14,806 nt of DNA from JACOVP01 sp035289145 (GCA_035289145.1 DATDXZ010000041.1:1-14806), one strand, 5' to 3'; positions 6,449-12,839 are shown, numbered from the stretch's first letter. Program-made: numbers and translations. Notes: generated by a model not told the origin, from the sequence alone.

Positions 6449-6973
6449 TTATTCTTTTTTCTTGGATAAGAAGACGTTATACGTTTTGCCTTGTCGTTCT
6501 CTCTGGACTAAATTCATTCTGTCAAGCTGTAGCAAGAGAGCGGAAACTTTAGCCTTGCTCCAGTCCAATCGAAATCGTAAAGAATCTTGAGTAATCTCTC
6601 CAGCTTTCTCAATCTCGGTAAGAATCTTTTTCTCATCTGGTGACAAGACTGTTTTAATAACTTTCAAATTACGTTCTTGCTCTGTTGTAGTTTCTGTTGT
6701 TGCAGGAGAAGGTCCTTTAATGAGGAGCCATATTCCTAGTCCGCAGACAAATGCCAAGAAAAGCGCAACAAGGTTCAGATTACGTTGTTCTGGACTGGTA
6801 AATGTCATGATGTGGTCTCCCATGACTGTAGTATGAGCTTGCTCTGTACCTGAAGAAATAAAGACTGGTTTAAGCAGAAAGAGAAGACCAATGTAAAGGA
6901 TCATCATGAAGATAAGAAGAAGACCTACTTTTGTTACTACATCAAGCCTCTTTAATTTCTGAAGGAGTTGCAT
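6449..6973 (-). CDS. Membrane-anchored winged-helix regulator with His/Met sensor loop
   Basis: 174 residues from the ATG at 6973, chosen because TTTAATAA lies about 30 bases upstream (leaderless); a longer frame to 7084 would read through the divergent promoter. Two membrane helices (about 16-34 and 67-85) flank an outside loop of about 30 residues with His47, Met51, His54 and Met56, a likely soft-metal site. The C-terminal cytoplasmic part (about 105-170) is a winged helix: ITQDSLRFRLDWSKAKVSA is the helix-turn-helix and RERQGKTYNVFL the wing. It is clearly homologous to the protein at 11379-11882. It shares its upstream region with the operon that starts at 7078 and is the best candidate to bind the shared operator. 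Family: MarR/ArsR-like winged helix, membrane one-component type. Confidence 0.85.
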   Translation of the reverse strand: MQLLQKLKRLDVVTKVGLLLIFMMILYIGLLFLLKPVFISSGTEQAHTTVMGDHIMTFTSPEQRNLNLVALFLAFVCGLGIWLLIKGPSPATTETTTEQERNLKVIKTVLSPDEKKILTEIEKAGEITQDSLRFRLDWSKAKVSALLLQLDRMNLVQRERQGKTYNVFLSKKKE

Positions 6974-6995
6974 GGAAAAGACTGGCTTTTGAAAC

Positions 6996-7003
6996 TTATT
7001 AAA
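6996..7003 (-). promoter_or_regulatory. TATA box of regulator gene 6449-6973
   Basis: Minus strand TTTAATAA about 30 bases before the ATG at 6973, fitting leaderless transcription. Operator copy C (7022-7036) lies 18 bp upstream of it, so one operator could influence both divergent promoters. Confidence 0.5.
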
Positions 7004-7021
7004 GCTTTCTGATATTTTTTG

Positions 7022-7055
7022 CGTCCTAGACCGTCTGAAGAACAAGAGATATATA
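7022..7055 (+). promoter_or_regulatory. Shared promoter/operator module, copy C
   Basis: Plus strand: CGTCCTAGACCGTCT (7022-7036), spacer GAAGAACAAGAG, then ATATATA (7049-7055). It agrees with copies A, B and D in the core and the spacing, with a perfect 4+4 palindrome AGAC-C-GTCT. The ATG at 7078 is 29 bases after the start of the TATA box, so this transcript is leaderless, unlike those of A, B and D. Drives the multicopper oxidase operon. Confidence 0.8.
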
Positions 7056-7077
7056 ACTAGGATGCTGGTAAAACAAG

Positions 7078-7503
7078 ATGACAAAAAATATCCAGGAAAA
7101 AGTAATCGCTGCTAGTGGTACATTGTCAGGAGCGACCAGTGTATTAGGATCTTGGCAGATATGTCATAGCATTTGTCTGGGAATTATTGCATTGTTAAGT
7201 GCCATAGGAATTACTCTAGTTGGTATGCCTTTGTTATTCTTGACTAAGATTGCTGTTCCTTTATGGAGTCTGGCATTAGTCATACTTGTATTGACTCTGA
7301 TCTTATATTTGAAAAAGAAATGCATTTCTCTGAAGATGATAGTGTTCAACAGTGGTCTCTTGATTGCCGGCATTCCCTTTCAATCTTTGCAGAAATTTTC
7401 TTTATTTTTTTGGATCATAGGAGGCTTAGTTGCTTCTTTTGTAATTATATGGTATGTAGAAGAAAAACTACAAAGGAGAAAGAAAAAATATGAAAACAAA
7501 TGA
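7078..7503 (+). CDS. Four-helix membrane protein with CHSIC motif
   Basis: 141 residues, leaderless start. Four membrane helices (about 32-52, 57-77, 85-101, 107-126). WQICHSIC (Cys29, Cys33) sits where the first helix enters the membrane, followed by GIITLVGMP-like Gly/Pro-rich sequence; the C-terminus is strongly basic. The paired Cys at the first helix recalls small mercury/copper membrane transporters such as MerC or MerT, but similarity is too loose for assignment. First gene of the operon leading to the multicopper oxidase; its end overlaps the next gene by 14 bases. Inferred role: soft-metal transport or sensing at the membrane. Confidence 0.7.
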   Translation: MTKNIQEKVIAASGTLSGATSVLGSWQICHSICLGIIALLSAIGITLVGMPLLFLTKIAVPLWSLALVILVLTLILYLKKKCISLKMIVFNSGLLIAGIPFQSLQKFSLFFWIIGGLVASFVIIWYVEEKLQRRKKKYENK

Positions 7504-7945
7504 ACTTATAATCTATGGAATTTTTGTTCTTGCTATAGGATTTGTTATCTATTCTACTATGACAATACTCTCTAAAGACAACGCAATAGAAACTGCGGGA
7601 GAGAATCAGCAAGGAGTTGTTCAAGGTCAGCAGTATAAAACAATTACAAGAGGTACTACAGAATCTGGAGATGTAGAAATAGCGTTAACTCCTCAATGGA
7701 GAGAAGGAAAACTTTATATAAATCTCGCTGCTAACACTCATTCTGTGGATTTGAGTCAGTTCGACCTGCGGCAACAAACAATTTTAAGCTATGGCGGCAA
7801 ACAAATCAAACCCGCACAAGCGCCTAGTTTGTCAGGTCATCATAGCAATGGTCTAATAACTTTTGATATGCCTGAGAAGCAAAAGGAATTCACTGTAATT
7901 ATGAGTGGTATTCCTGCGGTGCCAGAACGAGTGTATGTTTGGTAA
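7490..7945 (+). CDS. Anchored exported domain with NTHSVDL and GHH motifs
   Basis: 151 residues: one membrane helix (about 6-27), a Gln-rich linker, then an exported beta-rich domain (60-151). Conserved-looking elements are EIALTPQW, NTHSVDL (82-88), SGHHSNGLITFDM (115-127) and a C-terminal ERVYVW. His84, His117 and His118 are candidate metal ligands. AGGAG lies ten bases before the ATG, and the gene overlaps its neighbours on both sides, so it is translated together with the multicopper oxidase. I recall similar domains beside metal-related genes in bacteria but cannot name the family. Possible role: copper donor or partner for the oxidase. Confidence 0.75.
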   Translation: MKTNELIIYGIFVLAIGFVIYSTMTILSKDNAIETAGENQQGVVQGQQYKTITRGTTESGDVEIALTPQWREGKLYINLAANTHSVDLSQFDLRQQTILSYGGKQIKPAQAPSLSGHHSNGLITFDMPEKQKEFTVIMSGIPAVPERVYVW

Positions 7946-9485
7946 GAAAAGAAAAAGAATACAAGAGAAAGAGAATGTGAAAAAATCAGGGAAACTGTTT
8001 ATCATTGTAGGAGTACTAGCGCTTGTAGTGCTGATAGGCATTTTTCTAAGAGAGCAACCAGTTAAGGAAACAGTACTTTCTTCCCAACTTGTTGAACTCA
8101 AGGATGGTGAAACATTTTCTATCGAGGCAAAACCAGTAACGAAGATTATTGATGGAAGAGAGTTAGAGCTATTCACTTACAACGGACAATTCCCAGGTCC
8201 ACTGTTAAAAGTGAAGCAGAACAGCAAGATCTTCATCGATTTCAAAAATAATATCGGTCAAGATACAACCATCCATTGGCATGGACTTCGCCACAATTAC
8301 AAATTCGATGGAGTTCCAGATGTTTCGCAGCCACCAGTAAAATCAGGAGAGACATTCCGCTATGAATTATTTTTCCCAGACACGGGTGTCTTTTGGTACC
8401 ACCCTCATATTCGGGAAGATATCCAGCAGGAACGTGGTATGTATGGCATGATCATTGTCGAACAAGAAGATCAAGAACAAAAACCAAGAGAGATTCCTTT
8501 AATTGTGGATGACATGCTCTTGGAAAAAAATGATTTTTATCCATTTTCAGAGAAGTTCACCAATTTCGCATTGATGGGAAGATTTGGAAACATATTATTG
8601 TTAAATGGAGAAGTGCAACCACAAATCAAAGTAAGACAAGGAGAGACAGTCCGTTTCTATCTCTTGAACACAGCTAATGTTCGTCCGTTTAATCTTTCTA
8701 TAAAAAATAATTTATTGCAAGTAATCGGCAGTGATATTGGTGCGTATGAACAGCCATTTACAACAGCAAGCATAATTATTGCGCCAGCAGAAAGGTACAT
8801 AGTTGAAACTGCATTTGCACAACCGGGAGAATATGATATAATGCACATTAATCCGGATGCAACGTATAAGCTAGGAAAAATGATTGTTGAGTCATCAGAA
8901 ACAGAAACACAAACAGAAACACAAGCATTGCCACAAACAGATCTTGCAAAATACAAACAATATTTCACACAAGCGCCAGATTTTGAGTACACTTTAGATA
9001 TAGATATGCGCGGCATGGTCATGAATATGGATATGCATAGAGAAGATGAGACTATTGAATGGGAAGATAATATGTTTATGATGAATGAGATGCATAATAG
9101 TTTGATGATGTCTTGGTTTATTGAAGATAAAAAGACAGGAAAAAGAAATATGGATGTTATGGCAGACGTTAAGCAAGATGATATCAAAATGATTCGCATC
9201 AAGAATGAAAAGAATTCAATGCACCCTATGCAGCATCCAATTCACTTGCATGGACAACGATTCTTAGTCGTAAGGCAAGATGGTCAAGAAAATAAGAACC
9301 TAGTGTGGAAAGATACAATACTAATATCTAAAGGAAGCGCAGTTGATCTTTTAGTAGACTTTAGCAATCCAGGTATTTGGATGATGCATTGTCATATCGC
9401 AGAACATCTGCACAGCGGCATGATGATGAAATTCGAGGTAAAAGGAGGAGAGAAAAATGAAACAGAATTTAGGGAAAATCGATAG
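7935..9485 (+). CDS. Multicopper oxidase, membrane-anchored, CueO-like Met-rich insert
   Basis: 516 residues from the ATG at 7935 (11-base overlap with the upstream gene; a GTG at 7977 is an alternative). Basic N-terminus, then a membrane anchor (about 20-38). All four copper motifs are present: HWHG (114-117), HPH (156-158), HPIHLHG (434-440) and HCHIAEHLHSGM (485-496). Type 1 copper ligands are His434, Cys486, His491 and the axial Met496; the remaining His residues build the trinuclear site. Residues 358-391 hold 11 Met, in the same general part of the chain as the Met-rich substrate region of cuprous oxidase CueO. Family role: oxidises substrate and reduces oxygen to water; Cu(I) oxidation is likely here from the Met-rich insert and neighbours. 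Implies access to oxygen. Confidence 0.93.
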   Translation: MFGKKRKRIQEKENVKKSGKLFIIVGVLALVVLIGIFLREQPVKETVLSSQLVELKDGETFSIEAKPVTKIIDGRELELFTYNGQFPGPLLKVKQNSKIFIDFKNNIGQDTTIHWHGLRHNYKFDGVPDVSQPPVKSGETFRYELFFPDTGVFWYHPHIREDIQQERGMYGMIIVEQEDQEQKPREIPLIVDDMLLEKNDFYPFSEKFTNFALMGRFGNILLLNGEVQPQIKVRQGETVRFYLLNTANVRPFNLSIKNNLLQVIGSDIGAYEQPFTTASIIIAPAERYIVETAFAQPGEYDIMHINPDATYKLGKMIVESSETETQTETQALPQTDLAKYKQYFTQAPDFEYTLDIDMRGMVMNMDMHREDETIEWEDNMFMMNEMHNSLMMSWFIEDKKTGKRNMDVMADVKQDDIKMIRIKNEKNSMHPMQHPIHLHGQRFLVVRQDGQENKNLVWKDTILISKGSAVDLLVDFSNPGIWMMHCHIAEHLHSGMMMKFEVKGGEKNETEFRENR

Positions 9486-9651
9486 AGTGTTAAGATTCGC
9501 GCTGGCATTTTGGTGGCTCGGACCATGGGCGCCCAGTTATGCTCTGGTAGGGGTTAATTGGCTTATCTTTATAGTGGGATGGATTGCTCTGATTGAGAGT
9601 TTCACTGGTTGGTGCTGGCTGCATGATGCTTTCGACATCAAGACTAAATAG
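9457..9651 (+). CDS. DUF2892 family small membrane protein
   Basis: 64 residues, two short membrane helices. The N-terminus MKQNLGKIDRVLRFALAF fits the DUF2892 pattern (M.QN...IDR..R), the membrane part seen in YgaP-type proteins, followed by an end with GWCWLHDAFDIKT. GGAGG lies nine bases upstream. The start overlaps the end of the oxidase gene by 29 bases, so it belongs to the same operon. In YgaP this module is fused to a rhodanese; here it stands alone. Inferred role: accessory membrane protein linked to thiol or metal stress. Confidence 0.8.
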   Translation: MKQNLGKIDRVLRFALAFWWLGPWAPSYALVGVNWLIFIVGWIALIESFTGWCWLHDAFDIKTK

Positions 9652-9735
9652 CAATAAACTATTGTTCAATAAAGGTATTGAATGAGAAGATAAGATTAAT
9701 TCGACGTGACAGAAAGCTAAAAATAAAATGCAAGG

Positions 9736-9744
9736 TTTTTTATA
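9736..9744 (+). promoter_or_regulatory. TATA box for 9783 operon
   Basis: TTTTTTATA, 47 bases before the ATG at 9783, leaving a short leader that carries GGAGG. No copy of the shared operator is seen in the 131-base gap 9652-9782, so these genes appear to lie outside the regulon. Confidence 0.4.
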
Positions 9745-9782
9745 GAATATAGGCTTATTTTTTAGAAGAAAGGAGGTGGAAA

Positions 9783-10049
9783 ATGGCTAGTTTTCAAAAA
9801 TTAAGTATCAAAGGATTATTCTTAGCAGGAGGTTTGCTTTGGGGCGGTAATTTGTTTCTTCATGCATTATTCGCATCCGCGAACGTCAACTTCCTCATGT
9901 GGAACACTCAGAGCTTTGTGTTGCTCAGCCAAATCTATCCAGGAATAACTGCTACATTTACAGGCGCAGTCATTGGATTAGTCTGGGGATTCTTCTGTGG
10001 TGGAATCGCGGCGGCAATCTTTGGATGGCTCTACAATAAATTGATATAA
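9783..10049 (+). CDS. Small membrane protein, DUF5676/'holin'-like
   Basis: 88 residues with two to three membrane helices. The segment SQIYPGITATFTGAVIGLVW and the end AAIFGWLYNKLI match the common small-membrane-protein pattern often annotated as bacteriophage holin or DUF5676 (YPG......GA.IGL.WGF..G...... WLYN). There is no phage context, so a holin role is unlikely. GGAGG lies six to seven bases before the ATG. It is a distant relative in layout of the protein at 5188-5463. Followed after 15 bases by the lycopene-cyclase-like gene, probably in one operon. Function unknown. Confidence 0.75.
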   Translation: MASFQKLSIKGLFLAGGLLWGGNLFLHALFASANVNFLMWNTQSFVLLSQIYPGITATFTGAVIGLVWGFFCGGIAAAIFGWLYNKLI

Positions 10050-10064
10050 ACAAGAGAAAAGAAT

Positions 10065-10757
10065 ATGGTGAACGCATGGTTGACTGGTTCATTGGTCCTT
10101 TTAGGAGTATGGTTTGTCTTCTGGTTCCTTAGACCAGCAGTACGGAAAGAGATGTTCTTAGTCAGTTTTTTCACAATGCCTTTTGGTTTGACTGAACCTT
10201 TGTTTGTGCCTGAATACTGGAATCCACCATCGCTCTTTAATCTTGCCGCAGCAACAGGATTCGACATTGAAAGCCTCATCTTCAGCTTTGCTATCGGAGG
10301 CATAGGATCAGTGTTCTACGAGCTGCTGGTGAAGAGGAAGCATACAAAAATGACAAAGCATGAGATGCATGCGCCTCTGCATAAGCATCATCTCTTGGCA
10401 TTGCTTTCTCCTATTTTCTTTTTCCTTCTCTTTGATATAATTACCAATTGGAATCCTATCTATATAGTAATCATAGCTATGTTTGGTGGCGGTATTGCTG
10501 CTCTCTTTTGCAGACCAGATCTAAAGAAAAAAATATGGGTTGGCGCATTCCTGTTCCTACTGCTCTATTTTTTCTTCTTTCTTTTTTGGATTACTGCATA
10601 TCCGGGTCTTGTGCAAGAATTCTGGAATATAGCAGTCCTCTCAGGTGTCTTGATTGCAGGAATACCTCTTGAAGAATTGCTGTTTGCTTTCACATTTGGG
10701 ATGATGTGGTCCAGTGTCTATGAGCATGCTTCTTGGATTAAGATTGAGAAGCAGTAA
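10065..10757 (+). CDS. Lycopene cyclase domain-like membrane protein
   Basis: 230 residues, about seven membrane helices in two repeats. The two repeats carry matching motifs: FTMPFGLTEPLFVPEYWNPP in the first and GIPLEELLFAFTFGMMWSSV in the second. This duplicated P..(E)E layout is that of the heterodimer-type lycopene cyclase family (CrtYcd/CarR domain). A cytoplasmic loop holds KHEMHAPLHKHH, rich in His. No other carotenoid gene (phytoene synthase or desaturase) is in the window, so true cyclase activity is unproven; distant members of this fold may have other roles. Fifteen bases after the small membrane protein gene upstream. Confidence 0.7.
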   Translation: MVNAWLTGSLVLLGVWFVFWFLRPAVRKEMFLVSFFTMPFGLTEPLFVPEYWNPPSLFNLAAATGFDIESLIFSFAIGGIGSVFYELLVKRKHTKMTKHEMHAPLHKHHLLALLSPIFFFLLFDIITNWNPIYIVIIAMFGGGIAALFCRPDLKKKIWVGAFLFLLLYFFFFLFWITAYPGLVQEFWNIAVLSGVLIAGIPLEELLFAFTFGMMWSSVYEHASWIKIEKQ

Positions 10758-11079
10758 AGTACCAGTTTTTTTCAATCCATTTCAATAAAATTGCATTGAC
10801 AGCTACAAAGGAATGTACAAAGCACCAGCCACATACAGAGCTAATATAATAATTACAACTATTTTTGTATTTGTTTAGCTACCTCAATCAGAGGCTTATT
10901 TGGTCTTCTTTCCGCTAAAAAATTTTAAGAAAGTGTAAAATGGAAACTAAAACGGGCTCCGTTTCAAAATGAGCTAAACAAATACGTATTTTTTTATTCA
11001 TGAGTATGACTTCCTATAGGGTATATATGGCTGTTTTTTATTTTGTTCATATTCTTCCTGGATATCTCATAGCACTTAT
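10758..11079. other. Gene-free stretch with inverted repeat and hairpins
   Basis: 322 bases without a supported protein gene on either strand. It contains a perfect 14-bp inverted repeat (10867-10880 and 10972-10985) that encloses smaller hairpins, described separately. The rest is AT-rich; a TATATAT stands near 11022. No tRNA-like or rRNA-like structure was recognised. Confidence 0.5.
10867..10985. repeat. 119-bp inverted-repeat element (MITE-like or structured RNA)
   Basis: GTATTTGTTTAGCT at 10867-10880 is the exact reverse complement of AGCTAAACAAATAC at 10972-10985. Inside are two further hairpins: CCTC-AATCA-GAGG just after the left arm, and AAACGG-GCT-CCGTTT at 10950-10964. The layout suits either a miniature transposable element with 14-bp ends or a transcript closed by a long stem with internal hairpins. 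GCTAAACAA also occurs at 14728-14736, near the right window edge. Confidence 0.5.
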
Positions 11080-11220
11080 CTAAATACTCAAGAGCAATAC
11101 GCCGACCAGAATCAAAACCATAACCAAAATGATCCAGGATGTTTGTTTTTCCTGTGCTTGGCTCTGCTCACTGTTTCCATGATCTTTGTGGCTTTCATGT
11201 CCATCTCCACAACAACCCAT
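11080..11220 (-). CDS. 46-aa tail-anchored Cys/His-rich protein
   Basis: A short gene, 47 codons including the stop. The N-terminus MGCCGDGHESHKDHGNSEQ carries Cys3-Cys4 and three His in the first 14 residues, a compact soft-metal site. After a Gln-rich linker a single membrane helix (about 29-46) ends the protein, so it is tail-anchored with the metal site probably facing the cytoplasm. AGGAGG lies five bases upstream of the ATG, an ideal ribosome site, and promoter module D lies about 66 bases upstream. Those two signals make it a convincing gene despite its size. Inferred role: intracellular copper chaperone or buffer at the membrane. Confidence 0.8.
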   Translation of the reverse strand: MGCCGDGHESHKDHGNSEQSQAQEKQTSWIILVMVLILVGVLLLSI

Positions 11221-11285
11221 GTTTACCTCCTTTCTCCTTTCTTTGTTAGTATTTCTTTTAAGGAAATAAAATAAACTTTAAGAAG

Positions 11286-11319
11286 TATATATCCCTTGTT
11301 CTTTAGACCGTCTTAGACC
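11286..11319 (-). promoter_or_regulatory. Shared promoter/operator module, copy D
   Basis: Minus strand: GGTCTAAGACGGTCT (11319-11305), spacer AAAGAACAAGGG, then ATATATA. Same spacing as copies A to C. It points toward the 46-residue Cys/His gene (ATG at 11220), and it sits in the divergent gap with the regulator gene that starts at 11379. Confidence 0.8.
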
Positions 11320-11350
11320 AAAAATAAGGGCAAAGAATAATCACTACATT

Positions 11351-11356
11351 TTTAAA
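11351..11356 (+). promoter_or_regulatory. TATA box of regulator gene 11379-11882
   Basis: TTTAAA within CATTTTTAAAGAT, 28 bases before the ATG at 11379, with no Shine-Dalgarno sequence between. This fits a leaderless transcript, like the paralogous regulator gene at 6973. The operator of copy D lies about 32 bp upstream. Confidence 0.5.
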
Positions 11357-11378
11357 GATAAAACATCACAGAAGAAGC

Positions 11379-11882
11379 ATGGATAAACGAAAAATAGGGG
11401 TTACCATTGTTGTTATAACGCTTCTATTAGGGATAGTTTTAGTGAATCTTATTACTGATTCATCAACCATAGCGAAGGAGAAAGGTTGCTTTCAGAATAA
11501 CGAATGCGGCTCGATCTCTTATACGCTAAGCGCGTCTCATCTTGGAATAGGAATCCTTTTCGCGCTTTTATCTCTAGGTATTTATTTGCTTATTTTTGGA
11601 AGAACTGAGGAACGCCTGTTGCGGCAGCTAGAGCAACAAAAACAGAGGCTATCCCGTGAGGACAAATTAAAAATTGTCGCACTGCTCCTGTCAGAAAATG
11701 AAAAGAAAATCTTCAATACCATCTTAGAGCATGAAGGCATCACGCAAAATACGTTGCGCATCAAAACAGACCTCTCAAAAGCTACAGTAAGCCAGATTCT
11801 CGCTGACTTTGAAAAGAAAAACATTATTAAAAAAGAAAGCAAAGGAAAAACTTATTCCATCTTTTTAAAAGCGGATTTTTAG
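11379..11882 (+). CDS. Membrane-anchored winged-helix regulator with two-Cys sensor loop
   Basis: 167 residues. Two membrane helices (about 6-25 and 56-73) flank an outside loop with Cys37 and Cys43 (KGCFQNNECGS) and His54, suited to disulfide or metal sensing. A charged coiled segment (75-100) leads to a winged helix: EGITQNTLRIKTDLSKATVS is the helix-turn-helix and KESKGKTYSIFL the wing. The DNA-binding part aligns closely with the protein at 6449-6973 (shared ITQ, LR, D-SKA-VS, GKTY, FL), but the sensor loops differ. Divergently placed from the 46-residue Cys/His gene with operator copy D between. Probably regulates the same promoter module in response to a different signal. Confidence 0.85.
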   Translation: MDKRKIGVTIVVITLLLGIVLVNLITDSSTIAKEKGCFQNNECGSISYTLSASHLGIGILFALLSLGIYLLIFGRTEERLLRQLEQQKQRLSREDKLKIVALLLSENEKKIFNTILEHEGITQNTLRIKTDLSKATVSQILADFEKKNIIKKESKGKTYSIFLKADF

Positions 11883-11983
11883 CCTTTGTGAACGATAGGA
11901 AAGATAAATTAAGCTCATTTTCTTAAAAAAGAGACATTTCTAAGTTCAGTTTATGGGCAAGTTCTATAGGGTTATCTTCAGAT

Positions 11984-11996
11984 AATAAATGTATAA
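11984..11996 (+). promoter_or_regulatory. Possible TATA region for dsbA-like gene
   Basis: AATAAATGTATAA lies 26 to 38 bases before the ATG at 12022. GAGGTGAT in the leader gives a good ribosome site. The shared operator is not seen here, so this oxidoreductase appears to be controlled separately. Confidence 0.3.
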
Positions 11997-12021
11997 CAAT
12001 ATGAATATGAGGTGATTCAAG

Positions 12022-12804
12022 ATGAAAATAAAGAAAAAAACAATGTCTGAGCATCAAGCTCATGAAACATCCCAGCAACACATGAAGCATGCGGATCCAG
12101 CATCTCCTTGGAAAGTAGGCTGTTTACTCTTAGGAGTGTTAGTTATTGTTTCAGTTCTGACAGGAGGATTTGGATTTGGAGGCGATGACAGTAGCGGGTC
12201 TGCGCAGCAAATAGTCCCAACTCAAGTTCCTCAAGGAAACAACCAGCAACCACAACAACCGCAAATAAAAGCAGATCTCAAGGAAGATGGTGACCCAGCA
12301 ATCGGTGACAAATCCGCGCCAGTAGTTATCTATGAATTCTCAGATTATCAATGTCCATTCTGTCAGAGAGCTTTCCAGCAGACCTACCCAGAGATACAAA
12401 AGCTAGCCAAGGAAGGAAAAGTACGCTACGTCATCAAAGACTATCCCTTGCCTTTCCATGAGCAAGCGCCTTCAGCATCTATATCTGCGAATTGCGCAGG
12501 CCAGCAGAATAAATACTGGGAGATGCATGACAAATTATTCCAGACACAAGATGCTTGGTTTGGCAATACTGGCGCGATAGATATGTTCAAGGGCTTTGCT
12601 CAAGAACTCAATCTCGATGAGAAAAAGTTCGCGTCTTGTATGGCTGACCCTAAGATGGCTCAAGAAGTGCAAGATGATTTAGAGGAAGGCAGCGCGGCTG
12701 GTGTCTCAGGAACACCCTCGTTCTATATTAATGGACAACAATTAGTTGGCGCGCAGCCTTGGGCAGCGTTCAAGCAGCTCATCGATCAAGAATTGAGCAA
12801 ATAG
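12022..12804 (+). CDS. DsbA-like thiol-disulfide oxidoreductase, membrane-anchored
   Basis: 260 residues; GAGGTGAT upstream supports this start. A His-rich cytoplasmic N-terminus (HQAHETSQQHMKHADP) precedes a membrane anchor (about 31-48) and a Gln/Pro-rich linker. The exported domain (about 88-260) is a DsbA/thioredoxin_4 fold: SDYQCPFCQRAF with CPFC at 111-114, an inserted helical part with two further Cys (NCAGQQ, ASCMAD), and the cis-proline loop GVSGTPSFYING. Family role: forms or reshuffles disulfides in exported proteins. It may supply oxidising power opposite to the CcdA-thioredoxin reductase at 3551-4735. Followed by an oligo-T stretch and a Cys-containing membrane protein. Confidence 0.9.
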   Translation: MKIKKKTMSEHQAHETSQQHMKHADPASPWKVGCLLLGVLVIVSVLTGGFGFGGDDSSGSAQQIVPTQVPQGNNQQPQQPQIKADLKEDGDPAIGDKSAPVVIYEFSDYQCPFCQRAFQQTYPEIQKLAKEGKVRYVIKDYPLPFHEQAPSASISANCAGQQNKYWEMHDKLFQTQDAWFGNTGAIDMFKGFAQELNLDEKKFASCMADPKMAQEVQDDLEEGSAAGVSGTPSFYINGQQLVGAQPWAAFKQLIDQELSK

Positions 12805-12809
12805 AAATC

Positions 12810-12828
12810 TTTTTCTTTTTTTCTTTTT
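12810..12828 (+). terminator. Oligo-T terminator after dsbA-like gene
   Basis: Three T runs (TTTTT, TTTTTTT, TTTTT) broken by single C follow the stop codon directly, with no GC hairpin. This is the usual archaeal intrinsic terminator form. Read-through into the next gene, 35 bases on, remains possible. Confidence 0.5.
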
Positions 12829-12839
12829 ATTTATAAAGA

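Noticed and set aside
6974..7084. 37-residue N-terminal extension of the His/Met-loop regulator
   Set aside because: It would be encoded by the divergent promoter DNA itself, and a TATA box about 30 bases upstream of the ATG at 6973 explains the shorter start.
8657..9202. Long minus-strand open frame inside the oxidase gene
   Set aside because: It lies entirely within a gene with all catalytic motifs intact and has no domain, ribosome site or promoter.
9783..10049. Phage holin
   Set aside because: Only the general small-membrane-protein pattern fits; there are no lysin, structural or integration genes around it.
10758..11079. CRISPR array or tRNA gene in the gene-free stretch
   Set aside because: No regularly spaced direct repeats and no cloverleaf or TPsiC-loop sequence were found; only inverted repeats are present.
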